From positions 19,956,469-20,020,468 of the forward strand of contig NC_088112.1 in NCBI RefSeq assembly GCF_036370855.1: 64,000 nt of DNA, given 5' to 3'. Origin of the DNA: Dromaius novaehollandiae. Lineage: Eukaryota; Chordata; Aves; Casuariiformes; Dromaiidae. The position numbers and the translations under genes were made by a program. Each line of letters starts with the position of its first letter. Positions within the stretch are counted from its first letter, which is position 1. The notes beneath the pieces are model-generated. The model did not search any database. It was not told where the DNA came from and saw only the letters and a list, made by a program, of their open reading frames with translations. Positions 22,501 to 35,259 of the stretch are shown here, in pieces.

Positions 22501-25500
22501 TTGCAAGAACAGCCAAACACTACCTCTTTGCCAGCCAGCTAGATCTTTTAATCCATGTTGAACTACTGTGTAGATGGACATTGCTAGAAACACACAAAAA
22601 TTAGATTCCTGAAAAATGTTCTTCTAGTACCCTTTCACATTCTCTAGACCAGTCACAAAGTATCTTTAATATTTTCCTACTCCCCTGATGGCATCATTTA
22701 TCCTTTTGCTCTTACACAGGCTTCTAAACTAGATCATTCACCACAGCAATATTCTTTAGACATCCTCGCTATCCCATACTGCTTTCCTTTGCAGGCAAGA
22801 GCAGAAGCCCTTTTCATTACTCTGACACATTTGCTTCATAAAATTCTCCAAGTCTCTTCCTTTTTCATCAAATGACAGGCCCCAGATAAAAATGCACATT
22901 CACCATCTCTCACCAAAATATATACTATCTGCTCAGGCCTAAGACAATTAGATAGGCTTTGCTCTACACTGACCTTTTCTGCGGCGCAGAGAAATGAAAT
23001 TTATCTCCTGAGAACTCTATTTATGAAAGGAGAACCATTCTCAAATTTGTGAAACATCTCAATATTCTAATAGCAACGTGCAGGAAGGTTAGCTTTTTTT
23101 ATTAAACAATCTAAATCAAGCAACTTCTCTGTCAGCATTTTTATAAGACTCAGAATTGAGATGATAGATGCTATTCTGCACCTCAGAGAAATACCATTTT
23201 ACTTCATGCTGACATGCTAAACACAGACAATCATCCCTCTTGCATGGTTTCCTTTCAATTCTCACCTGTTTTAAGAGTGCCAGTACATAAAGTGGGAAGA
23301 GCCGTAGTGAATGGGGGGCCATGAGACCAGGTTGTTGAATGCTTAGGACTGAAGAACGGTAAGCAGATAAAGAGTCTATCACTGCGTTGACCAAGGCATC
23401 CCGAGCATCACTCAAGCTAGCAGAAACAGACCGGTCCACAGCTGAAAGGAGAGTATGAAGTTTAAATAAGTGGCCTTCCTTTGGTGGGAATAGTCACATA
23501 TGTTAACTTTTCTCATTTTAAGATGTGTGCAAGCATATGTTGATAAACTACTACACTACAGAGCAAGTCAAGATGAGTGATTCAAAACAGAAGCCAAGGG
23601 CCGAGTCTGCTATAGTAGCCACCAAAAGTATGATGATGTACCAGACTAAGATCATAAGTCAAATTGACAACATACAGTCATACCAAATACCTTAGCTAAG
23701 ACAAGAATCAAAGAGCCCTGGAGTTTACAACTGAAGCCCTCTTTGAAGAGGGCAACTTTTCCTTCTAATACTATTTCCCAGAGGGCTACTACTCAAAGCT
23801 TTGGGTATGCATGTGCGAAATCCCTAAACAACGAGCTCTTATCATGCTTACCCATATTGGCCAACAGCCCAGTGATAGCTTGTACATCTGCCCCCAGGTA
23901 AACATCACTCAGCGTTGTTACAACAGGCAAGCACATGGTGTGGACACGAATTCTTCTTTCCCCTACAAGAAAAGAAAATTGTAGTCGCCAAACTCTACTT
24001 TCTTTTTATGAAGTGATACACGGAATGCCACTGCATATTCAACTTTTGCAATGCCTAAGTATTGGAATTACTTGGATAACTTCTTCATTAACAGTTGATC
24101 TGTGTTTGATTAAATCATATTAAGTCTTATTCTCATATCAAATCATATTATTTTTTTTGCTTGTTTAATCAAACAAGTGGTGAACCAGGCTGTTTACAGT
24201 GGCTGTTAATGACTTAGTTTTCAGTTTCTGAGTTAAGCCTATTCATTTGCAGACCACAGTAAGGTTCCTAAGAAACTTCTTGATTTGGAAGAAGCAATAA
24301 CATCAGCTACACGCAGTAACACACCACAGCTCTGATCCTGATGTTAGAAAATATCAGTGTAGTTATAACTGAACTGCAGCTTATAATCACACACAAAACA
24401 GTCACCTAAATGCCATACCATTATTATAGCTAACACTGCTACACATCTTACCTTTGCTGGATGTGTACAGCAGGGCTGACTGAAAAGAAACAACCTGCAT
24501 GTCAGTAAGACTCTCTTCTACTGACATTTGCACAGCATATCCTGCATCTGGGTTTACGTTAGGCAATGACAACAAGTCTGTAGATCGCACAAAGAAGTTC
24601 CCATGGAAGGTATGAATGGAAAGACCTACAAGATAAAAAAAAATATCCAATTGTTTTATTTTTATAGTCAAATATGAACTACAGACACCATTTAAACATC
24701 TGCAATCACTGTTACATGGCTGTGCATCAGACTGTTAATACTCTTCTCAATGAAATAAAGCAGCTTCAGGAAAGGTAAATATCCCAAGTAGACAACTAAT
24801 CCATAAAATCCACAAAGCCTAGCAGAAACCAGGAATTCAAAAGCCAAATCAATGCTGAGTAATAGTAAGTCTCTAGACTATAAGGAAGTCCCCTGTTGAA
24901 ATAACAGTCCAACAAAACTTGCAGTTTCAACCATTGTTAAATGCAGTACCTTTACTGATACTAAAGTGCCAAGTATAGTTTTTAAAAATGGTTTGATTCC
25001 CCATACTGAATTTTACTTTTCTAATACTTGTCTTTTAACCATTTAGGCTTATATAAAGCCAAAATACCAATGAAATGTTTCCAACTAACAAAAAAAAAAA
25101 AAAAAGTGCTCAAACCTTTGGTGCATCTTATCCTCATGACAGCCTCAAAACCAATCTTTCTAGTTAAATATCGTTTCAGCTCCTTTTGTAATTTCTCCAC
25201 TTGGACAGGGTTGTGTTTATGATGGTACGACTGGTAGTAATAGACACTACCTGCAGAATACCTTGATATACAGCCTGAAACAGAAACAGCATACACTGGT
25301 AGAGTGCAGACAGTTGCTGCTGTGGTCTTTAAATATACCAGTTTTATCAGTTGAATCCAATATTCCCTCTAAATATTAAACTCTTCACACCTGCAAATAC
25401 CTCTGTTACATAGTTATAGGCCTGCATACAGAAACATAGATGTAATAAACTATAGAAATAATTGAACACACAGCTGTATCAGCTGCGAAATGTTTTTTCC

Positions 25501-27875
25501 ATTGGCCTGAAGAGAGTACAGATGCTATGTCACTCAAAAGGTTACTTAAGTAGAGAGAAAAATAATTAAAATACTATAGAAGCTTACTCTAAAGATATTT
25601 ACACTGATGCTTAAAAGGCAGAAAAGAAGAAAAATATTTCCAGCAGCTTGTACCAGGATCACAAGGAACTCCTGACTCACTGAATATGGGAAAATATGAA
25701 AATAGTTATGCTAAATCAGGAAATACTGAAAGATTACATTCTGTTCACAGTGTTTCTGTTCATCAAGGATGAATTCACATCTTGGCACACTACATTTATT
25801 CAAATCAGGTTCCCATGTTAATATAGGTTCTATTCCTTTGCCAAATGTGCAGAAGTTACATGACCTACAGTGGCTTTATATGACTTACCTAAAGAAGCCA
25901 AGTCAGAATACTGCCCACTAAGAAGAAATAAATCCACTGCAACCTGCTGCCCTGAGCAGTCCAAGGCTAACTTCTTGTAAAAATCAGTTGATGGCGTCAG
26001 ATGTATGTCCTGTTAATATAATGGAGTGGCAATTCAACACAGATTAACACATTTACTGTCCATTTTCAGGAACACTAATAATTCATTCTCCCTCACTGAT
26101 TTCAGTGATAACATCTTAAAAAGAAAAAAAAAATCAGATCATTAATCTGAGCTTATAGTGTTTGGGTTTTTTTCAGTCTTTCTACTATATAACAAAGGAA
26201 GGTTAGCTCAACAAGATAACCACAAAATTCACCTAAAACAGGCAATTCCAGAGCCCCACACATTTCTAGAACAGGGTAGTCAGCTCTCTTAACTTTTTTC
26301 TTTTCTAACCTTTGCGGTTGCTCTTTGGTTTGGCTCTTCTCGTGATTTTAGTGCTCCCATTCCCACAGATGGAAGCTGTGTCTGGAAGACAGAGATTCTA
26401 CCACCAGTCGGTGACATTAGTTTAAAGGCAGCCTGTAATGCAGGCCCCAGAGCACTCTGGGTTTCCAGGGACTTGGTAAACATCTGTGGCAGGGTCTTCA
26501 GTAGATCTTGAATTAGCTACAATTAAGAACACAAAAATATTATGAGTCCAGCCAGGAATTTTCTTCTTTATAGAGCTGATTGTTGAACACATATATACAC
26601 ATGTGTTAGTACTTCTAATATTAAGGTAGAAAATAAAAAGCCCTCGCTAAAGTCAATGTTTACCAACCTGAAACAAGACAGTGTTTTACAGACGCACAAA
26701 AACTAAAGACATCTTTTTGTTCCACTGCAACCCTGGCATTTAAACTACAAGTATTAAAGACCATTAAGCAATCCACAAATTATCAAATATCTCATATTAC
26801 ATGAATGTCATATGTTACTGAAGACAGTTCTTACCTCTCTGTTTTCATTTAAATTTACCAATAAGTTTTCTGGCATTGGTATAAATACATCTGGAAGAAC
26901 AGAAACGTGTTTAAGTTATCTTTTTTAAAGGTCACATCAAGCTTTTCCCAATTGTATTCGCTGAATGCCATCCCTACTGAAAAGGTATACTAGCAATGTG
27001 TAAATCCATTCAAACATAGAATATGTGGCTTGGTTGGTTTGTTTTTTCCCCCTCCCAACCCTAAACATAGCTGTGGCTAGAATACCATTTTAGAATAAAA
27101 ATCAAAAGGATAATAAAGTATATAAAAAAAGACAGAGAAGATCTTCCCAAATTCATTCTACCTTGGCCTGATAATACATAGTGAAAGGTGAACTGAAACT
27201 AAAGACAGAAGAACAGCACTAAGCATCAGTCACTACAGAAACTACAGACATTTACTGAACATCAGTATTTCAGCTGATATCATAAGAAAAGTCTAGATAA
27301 TTGTACAAATTAAACTACAAGTCAGGAAGGCTGACTTCACGTTTCAAGTCATGAATGTTACATCTGTGAAAGCTAAAAAAATTTTAAAAAGTATTAAAAA
27401 ACCAGCTTTCCACAGCACTGCTCAGATATCAGGGGCTTCATAAAAGATCCCAGACATATGCTACTTCTAAAGCCAGACTAGTGAGACTAGTGATGTCACC
27501 TACAAACTCCCAGCACATATATTTTTTTAAATGGTGTTGAAATCAGTAGTTGTTAATAGACACTAATCACAGAAGTTATTTCTGCATACCTTCGATATCT
27601 GAAACTATAAGCATCTGAGGCTGCGAGAGACCTTCCTGAAGACTGTAGAAATGGATTGTGCTGTCAAATGTTATGAAGCCTATTTTTGTTCTAGTGTTCC
27701 CAGGAAGCCTAAAAATGAGACATATGGTGTTCAGCAAGATGAAATTTTATTTCTGCAGATTTTTTTTAAAAAAATATCCACTGCACCTGTCCAAGGTTGT
27801 TAGCATGTAGCTAGCTTAACAGCTATATTTTTTTGCAACAGCTTGACTAAGTCCTTTTGGGGGGGGGGGGGGGGG

Positions 27876-27922
<47 letters not shown>

Positions 27923-30900
27923 AAAATGGAGCTCATATTAGAATTACCTAGCAGAAGCTCAAAAATCTTTTCCAGAGAAGGGTAAGAAGAAACAGATGAA
28001 TAATATTTAGAAAGAATAAAATGTCTCCAGACCAGCAACAGGTGTTTTTTTGTTTTTTTTGTTTTTTTTTTTTAATGGAAACCTTATTCTACAACAGTAC
28101 TCTGTAGGGGAGAATCAGCAGAAGCATAATATTCCAAGACAGCTATGTAAAGGTCTGAAGAAAACAGATGCTCCACTGAAAAATGCTTTGTACTATTTAG
28201 TACTGGACTGCAAAGACTTAACTAATAGTCCCATTTGGAAGTCCAGTGTAACAACCCCTTCAGAAAGGATTGACAAATGCAATCCCACAGTGAGAATCTG
28301 AATCAACTTTTAGCATTTTTTTCCCCCAAAGTCAAGTAGGAAGTTGGATATCAGCTCTACTGGATACAGACCTGTCAGAAATAACACAAGCCCAAAGAAG
28401 AAATAATCTGCAAAACACCAAGCAGCATTTATGCAAGCTCAACTAGCATTTATTTTAAGAAAAATAAGTTAGACTGATGTGCTCCTTTCAGTAAACACTT
28501 ATCTAAATTTTATTTTTTAAAAAATACAGTTCAAAAGGCTTCATAAATATGATATTTATTCCTTCTTGGAACTTGGAAGACAGGCAGAAAAGAGCCAGAC
28601 TGAGAAACTTGCCTTAAAAATAACATTTTTATTGGTGCAGCTGTGATGGGAAAAAGACCACAGCTCAAGGCTACATTTCTACGCAGTATTGGTTATTGCC
28701 AGCTACCACTAGGAAATTTCTCTTCTAGAAAGGCAGTATGTCTAACATGAGTTTCCTAAGTCCCAAAGAGTAAGGAAAATAAAAGAGATTCTAAGAAAAA
28801 ATACTTACAAGTCAAGATTGTCTAACAAGGTCTTGCAGACTGTATTCAAGTATCCTGTCTCTATTGCATTATGAGAGACATCAAACACAAAGAGGTACAC
28901 AGGTGGCTGAGGTGGACGTAGCTGAGAAAAGATTTCCATTATTTTCAAAGTGACATATATTAGATTTGGTTTATTCATTCCACTGCAAGTTTAAATTGTG
29001 TTAGTTAGAACATCGTACAGATGGCAGCTAGAACTTCTTAATGCATCTGTCTCTTATCAGGTAATTCTAGAACTGTGGCTTGCTTCCTAGAGGCCTACAA
29101 AAGTCTATATATTCTAAATATAGAAAGATTCTGATATCATATCTGTCTAGAAATGAAAACTTCCCATCTAAAATTCTCCCCAAGACTTCTCACATACACT
29201 CCTTGAGGAAGCAACTGCTCTACTACACTGGAAAGCATCCTCTATAAAAAGGCTTTTCTTTCCTGACTTGCCTCTGGAAATAAAACAAAGCAAGAGATTG
29301 ATAAAGAGTAAATAAAGCCTTACCATGTATTCAGATGGAGCCATAAACTCAATAGTAGCATTCTGAACTTCAGGTCTTTTATGAGGTTCTCCATAAGCTC
29401 TTGTCACAGGATTATACATGAATTCTTCAGGAACTATGTAGATAAGTTTACAGTATTACTACTTCACACTAGTACTAGCTGTGCTGCATTTTTAAAACAA
29501 ATCAACTGTTTTGTGTCTGTTGGACAATACTTCTTAGAGAACTATACCAGGTAGGGCAGCTGCTCCACACCCTAGCAGATGACATTGAGAGACCACTTCA
29601 GACTCACTACAAGTCATTAGTGACCGCTGTCTCTATGGGAAACATATGGGAAACAGCCCCAGCACAACTGATGATCCCTAACAGCATTACAGTCTCAAAG
29701 GCCAGGGTTAAAAAGGTTAACCTTAACATAGCAATTTAAGCCATTAAACACATTTAAGCTTACCATCATTCACTCTATAGCACAAATTGCATTTCCATCT
29801 CCTTTGGTCTAGAAAGCTGACAAAAGGGTTAATATATGTCCGGCAGGAACGGCATCTCACAATAGTACTGGAAGTGACCACTGGCAATTGCTGGAAAAGA
29901 AAAGTTTCCCATTTAAAAATATAATAGATAAATGGCTATCCTGCATTGACAACACCTCTATTTACACTATGCTTCCTGGTCATCTAGTCAAAGCATTCTT
30001 GTTTAGAAAGAAGCATTAATGAAGATTTATTTCTGCATCCACATAGCATCTTTACAACTCAGTAAGACCACCAGTTAGAGCTGAGCTCTAGCCTATTTGG
30101 CTGCATATTTCTTTTTCAAGCCACTTCAGTCTTATTTTGTATTTATGGTTTACGACAGAGTCCTACTTTCAATTCAGAACAACAAAGACTAAAAAACCCC
30201 CACATATTTGAAAAAACCTTAAATTGTGGGAAAATAACAATGTTTAAAAGATGCATTCCTAAGTTCACAAAGTCTCCTGGTTATCTGAGAATATCCAAAA
30301 CCATTTACCTTTGTTAATTCTTAAATAAGTTACAAATTAGTACTCAGTTTGGTATACAGGAAATCAATAGCTACAACCAATAATTATGTGACAAAATAAA
30401 GTTACCCAAGCATTATCATTATTTAAACATGTTGCCTTACGTCACAGTCTGAGATTTGTGCTGTCTCTGAACTTTGTTGTTGTTTAAGCGAGGCTTGAAA
30501 GTTTAAAAAATGGCAGGGAGAGAAATCTCAGAAAAAAATACCATGATTTGTATGGAACAGGGAAGTGTCAGTTACCAAGGTGTATTTTTCCGGGCCAAGA
30601 TTAAATAACATACTTGCCCTTCTTTTATAATTCATTGTCCAATTCTGAACTCTAGTAAAGGCATAGCTTCAGCATACTTCAGCATTTAAAATTTTCAATA
30701 GTTTGTCATACCGATAAGTCTTTGAAAGGATGAAGCAGGAGCCCCAAAGGAAGTTTGGCTTTATTCAGTAAGGCCTGAGTCTGAGGAATGTTAGTCAGGG
30801 TACAGCGGAACAACCTACATGGAGGACAAAGGGTTATTTTCAGAGGCTTTCAGGTAATAAAATGGTGATTTCAGTAGTACATAGCATCCTTTTTACTTTC

Positions 30901-33900
30901 ACAGCTGGTGACAACAAATTCCCATTTCCAGATAAAATATCTCTTCCAATTCTGTCAAATCACTCTGATTCAGTCTGAACATGACCCACAGGACATACTT
31001 TGAGTTCTTATATTACTTCATACCCATGCTGCTTATGCAAAATTGAGTGTCATTTTAGTCAGTCAAGTCAAAGTTAAGCCTAACAATGCTCAAAGTTTTA
31101 TCAAATCTTTATACACTAAGTGTTGTTTTGGAAAACCATTTTGAGATGGCCCTATACACCAATTTGAACGTGTGAAAGTTTAGAAAGTTGTCTTATAACT
31201 ACCAGAAAATTAAAACTATAAACAGTCCCACAGCCATATCTTCAGAGACTTCAGAACTCAGTGGTTGCCACAAAGTGCAGACGTGCACAGTACATTTTTG
31301 AAATTCCAACACAGCTTGTTTGTATGATCAATTTTACAAAGATGTTACTTCCTTAATCTGTAGAGCAGGAGTACCTGGTTATATATAATTTGATTGATTT
31401 GTCCAATGAGATTATTTTAACAACCACCTACCACACCCTCGTTTAACTGTCCATTTACTCTACTGTTTTACATGGTTATCTTCAATGCAGAGGTCACTCA
31501 TGTTTCTGCATTCACAATGTTTTTGGTATACCTCACTCACAAGGTTTAATTTCTGTTTTATATCTTTTCTGAATCTTACTTACTGCCAGCTATACTGTAA
31601 AGTTCTTGTATTATACCTATTTATAACTGCCTTGCAAGCAATATTTTTCCTTGTAATTCCAGGTGTTCTACACACACACGATTTTCTTGTATACTGAGAG
31701 ACAGGTTTAGAAAAAGCACTTAGCAGCTGAGAACCCTAACAAGGGGATTACGAGATCCTTTCAAAACCGAGGACAGAGTTACTTGAATCCACAGGTCTTA
31801 GTCTAAAATGAAATTAGCAGGTCATTCAAATTCTAGTGTATGCTCTACATAAAGGAATAATAACAGCAGCTCAGCTAACTGCCTCAATCTTGGCTCCAGA
31901 GAAAGGATCATTATCAAGGGAACTTCTGACAGTTTTGTAAGTAGCAATGAGGTGCTCAACTGATGGAATTATCTAATTAACCCCCTAAAAACTGTTCTTA
32001 GTTTTTTTGACAAAAAGCAGCAGCAAGTGGAGACAAACGCTTTCAAAACATTTGCAGAAGAACATGGCTGGTTAATTAGTATTATGGTACACATGCAACT
32101 GTCACATTTTGACAATCTCTTAAGGCCTTAAAAATATTTCCCAGAGGATTTTGCTAAAGAGTACATGTGAAGCTTGCTGTCTTCCTTCTTAAGCAATAAG
32201 GAAGCTGTTCACAAAAAAAAAAGAGCTATGGCTATTTAATATCACATTCGATTGAATCAATGACATGAGTTATACCATGACATAGGAAATTAAGGGATTG
32301 TTTCAGGACTAGGAAGTCATCTGCTAATAATTGGGAGGTATCAGTGATCCTGACAGTGTACTGTATACTTTCTGCTGCGTCTTCCTCATTTCAAAGTTTA
32401 GAATACTTAAAATACTTACCACCTTTATTTTAGCACAGTGAAGCCAATTTTCAGAGTTTTCTACTCCCACAAAATTAAGAAAGTGTTTTGTGAAGAGTTA
32501 TGTTCACAATTAGGAATTCATACTTTAATTTTTTTTGGATGAATTATAGCAAATGAATAGTCTTACTCAGGATTACAATTCAGCTTCTGGATGTCTTCAT
32601 GCAAGTTTGGGACAGGAGCCTGCAAGAGGGTCGTAGGAAGAATATTTCTTTCTTGAAGAAGATTCACAGGTCTTAATCCTTCTTGCTGCAGACTCAGGCC
32701 ACCCATAGATGCAGTTAAGTGATTAGGGCCTAAAGGAGGCTAAGTCAAATAAATTTATAGAAGTTAATATAGATTTGGATGAAATCCACAGTTCATTTAA
32801 AAAAGCAGGCAGATATTTCCCTTTCTTTTATTTTATGTGTTAATTGTCATTGTATTACAATAGCATATTTATAAATACTACTTGTTACATAAACTTGGAC
32901 TTAGGTTTGCAATGTAATAAAGGTAAACATTAGTATACATTTGCTCTACAACTCTTCAAATACAGAGGCTCAACTGGCAAAAGTGCTTCTCAGTTTGCCT
33001 TGAAAGTTCAGGGGGAAAAAAACCAAACATTTCAGCTAACAACAACAGTAACCTGAGGAAAGAAAAATACACTCAAAGCAGCTGGAAGCTTTTAGAACAG
33101 AAATATTCTGCAGAGCCTGGAGGAAAGAATATTTCAGAAGGAGTCGGTGCACAGATTTTCCAAACTGTTATTGAGGTAACAATGAGAGCATTAACTTCTG
33201 GCCACATCTACGGATCTCAAACAAATGAGGCACCAAACAGTGAGCCACAGAATTAGAATTCCAGAGATGCCTGATATACAGATTACCACAGCTTTCTTTA
33301 GGGCAAGCTGCTGCCCTTGGCTAGGAAGCTGGTTTAGAATATTGGCATAGTAAGGAGACAAAACCAGAAAACCTTTACCTGGTGGAAAGGTTTTGATCCA
33401 TCTGGGTATTGCAAAGCAGGTGTCTGCATTCCTGGTGCTCCAGGTGGAGAAGTATTTTGGTAGCCTGGTGGCAAGTTAGGATATGAGTAGCCAACACTTC
33501 TACCCATCTTAAGATTTGGGGGGGCAGGAGATGGATGTGTGGTTGCTAGAAGCAGAGAAGACAAATACTTCAAATAAATTCCTGAAGAACTGCAGCTTGA
33601 TCAATGCGTTAATACAGTGGGAGGGATTTTATTTTATTTTAAGTGTAAACAATTGACAAGTGGTGTCAGTTTTGCAAAATCTTGATAATGTTTCAAATTC
33701 TACATTTAGTTTTCTTTCGAGACAGAAATCAAACAGACTACATACATTTTTACATAAATATTTAAACCTCTATCTTTCTCAAAACTCTTAAAAAAAAAAA
33801 AAAGCAGCTATGTAATGGTAAACTTACTTAATTCCAAAACCTTACCCATGAGGCCACCTCCTTCTATTGCATCATAGCTGTTTTGGACCACAGATCCATC

Positions 33901-35225
33901 ACTGGCAGTGGATGTAGCATCACCTATAAAGAAGACAGTCCTAGTAAAACTTTTCCTAAGTTAATAAGAAGTTGTAATAAGGCAAATGAGAAGCAATTCT
34001 ACTTTCTGGATGAATATGAGGTTATCACAGTTTGGATTTACTTTGTTTCTGTCCCAGGACAAAGTTGAATTAAATATACATCTTAGTATAGGTCTCACAT
34101 GTGGTGTCCCTATTAATGTGACCTCAAAGGACATTCATAAAGACCCCACAAGCCTTTTTGAAAGAAAAATAATAAAAAACCTCCTATATTTCTGGTTGAC
34201 TAAACTGTTAAGTTACTTAAAAATTAAGGATTCTCCATAGATTCCAAGTTAACATGCAGTAAGGTGTCAAATACTGTTCCTGGTCAGGGGAAGTGTCTGT
34301 AGGTTAGCCGCAGTTTTCAAAGCATTTTCAAATTTAGGTACCGAATTCCCAGAAGAAATTTTTCACTGACAGCACATGGAAACATCAAACTCCTTTCACT
34401 TATATACTCAGCGTGGTGCTCTTTACTGAAGAGCAGAAGTTCAGATATAGTCACAAACTAATCAAGATACAAATTCCAGTTGAGATAACAAAAACGTTGA
34501 AATCGAGAAGGCATTCCCAAAGTACAGCTTATGCTAAACTTACTATGTCTCAATACCTATCACTACCCTATCTACTTACCTATCACTAAGGAAAAGTATG
34601 CACTCTATTATACATTATCATAAAAACCTCATGTGATGATTCAATTAAATGAACATACTGCTACATTATACACTGAATGCTGCTGTTAAGAAGCAGTCAA
34701 CCCACTTCAGAGACTAAACGTTCCTCACTCTCCAGGGGCCTGGAAATGTTGCACTTTTTCTCTTGTGAAGAAAACATTTTCTAGGCAAAAGCAGTTTCTA
34801 TTGCCTTTCATATGTTCAAAAGTAAGCTAAATCTGAATATACTATTATTCATATCATTACTATATTCATAGTATTCATATCATTACTATACACAAGAAAC
34901 CATCAATCTGAACATGCAAGGAACCTTACTAACTACCTTCAGAAAATGAACAAGTTCAAGATGCAAGTTTCAACGCTTTAAACAGAAGGGAAAGGCATGG
35001 CTACGTAAATGGGCAAGGAACAGCAGAGCCTGCATTTTAGCTTTCTCTACAGAATAAAATGATACAGGAAGTAGCATACAGATTGTATTCTCTGTATGAG
35101 TCAGGGATGCAGAGAAAATAGAATTTCTCAATGCCATTTTAGAACACCCAGAAAGAAGAGATGGCGACCACAGGAGACATGGATTTGTCAAACGCCACTT
35201 ATAAATATACTTTGAACAGTCAACT

Positions 35226-35259
<34 letters not shown>

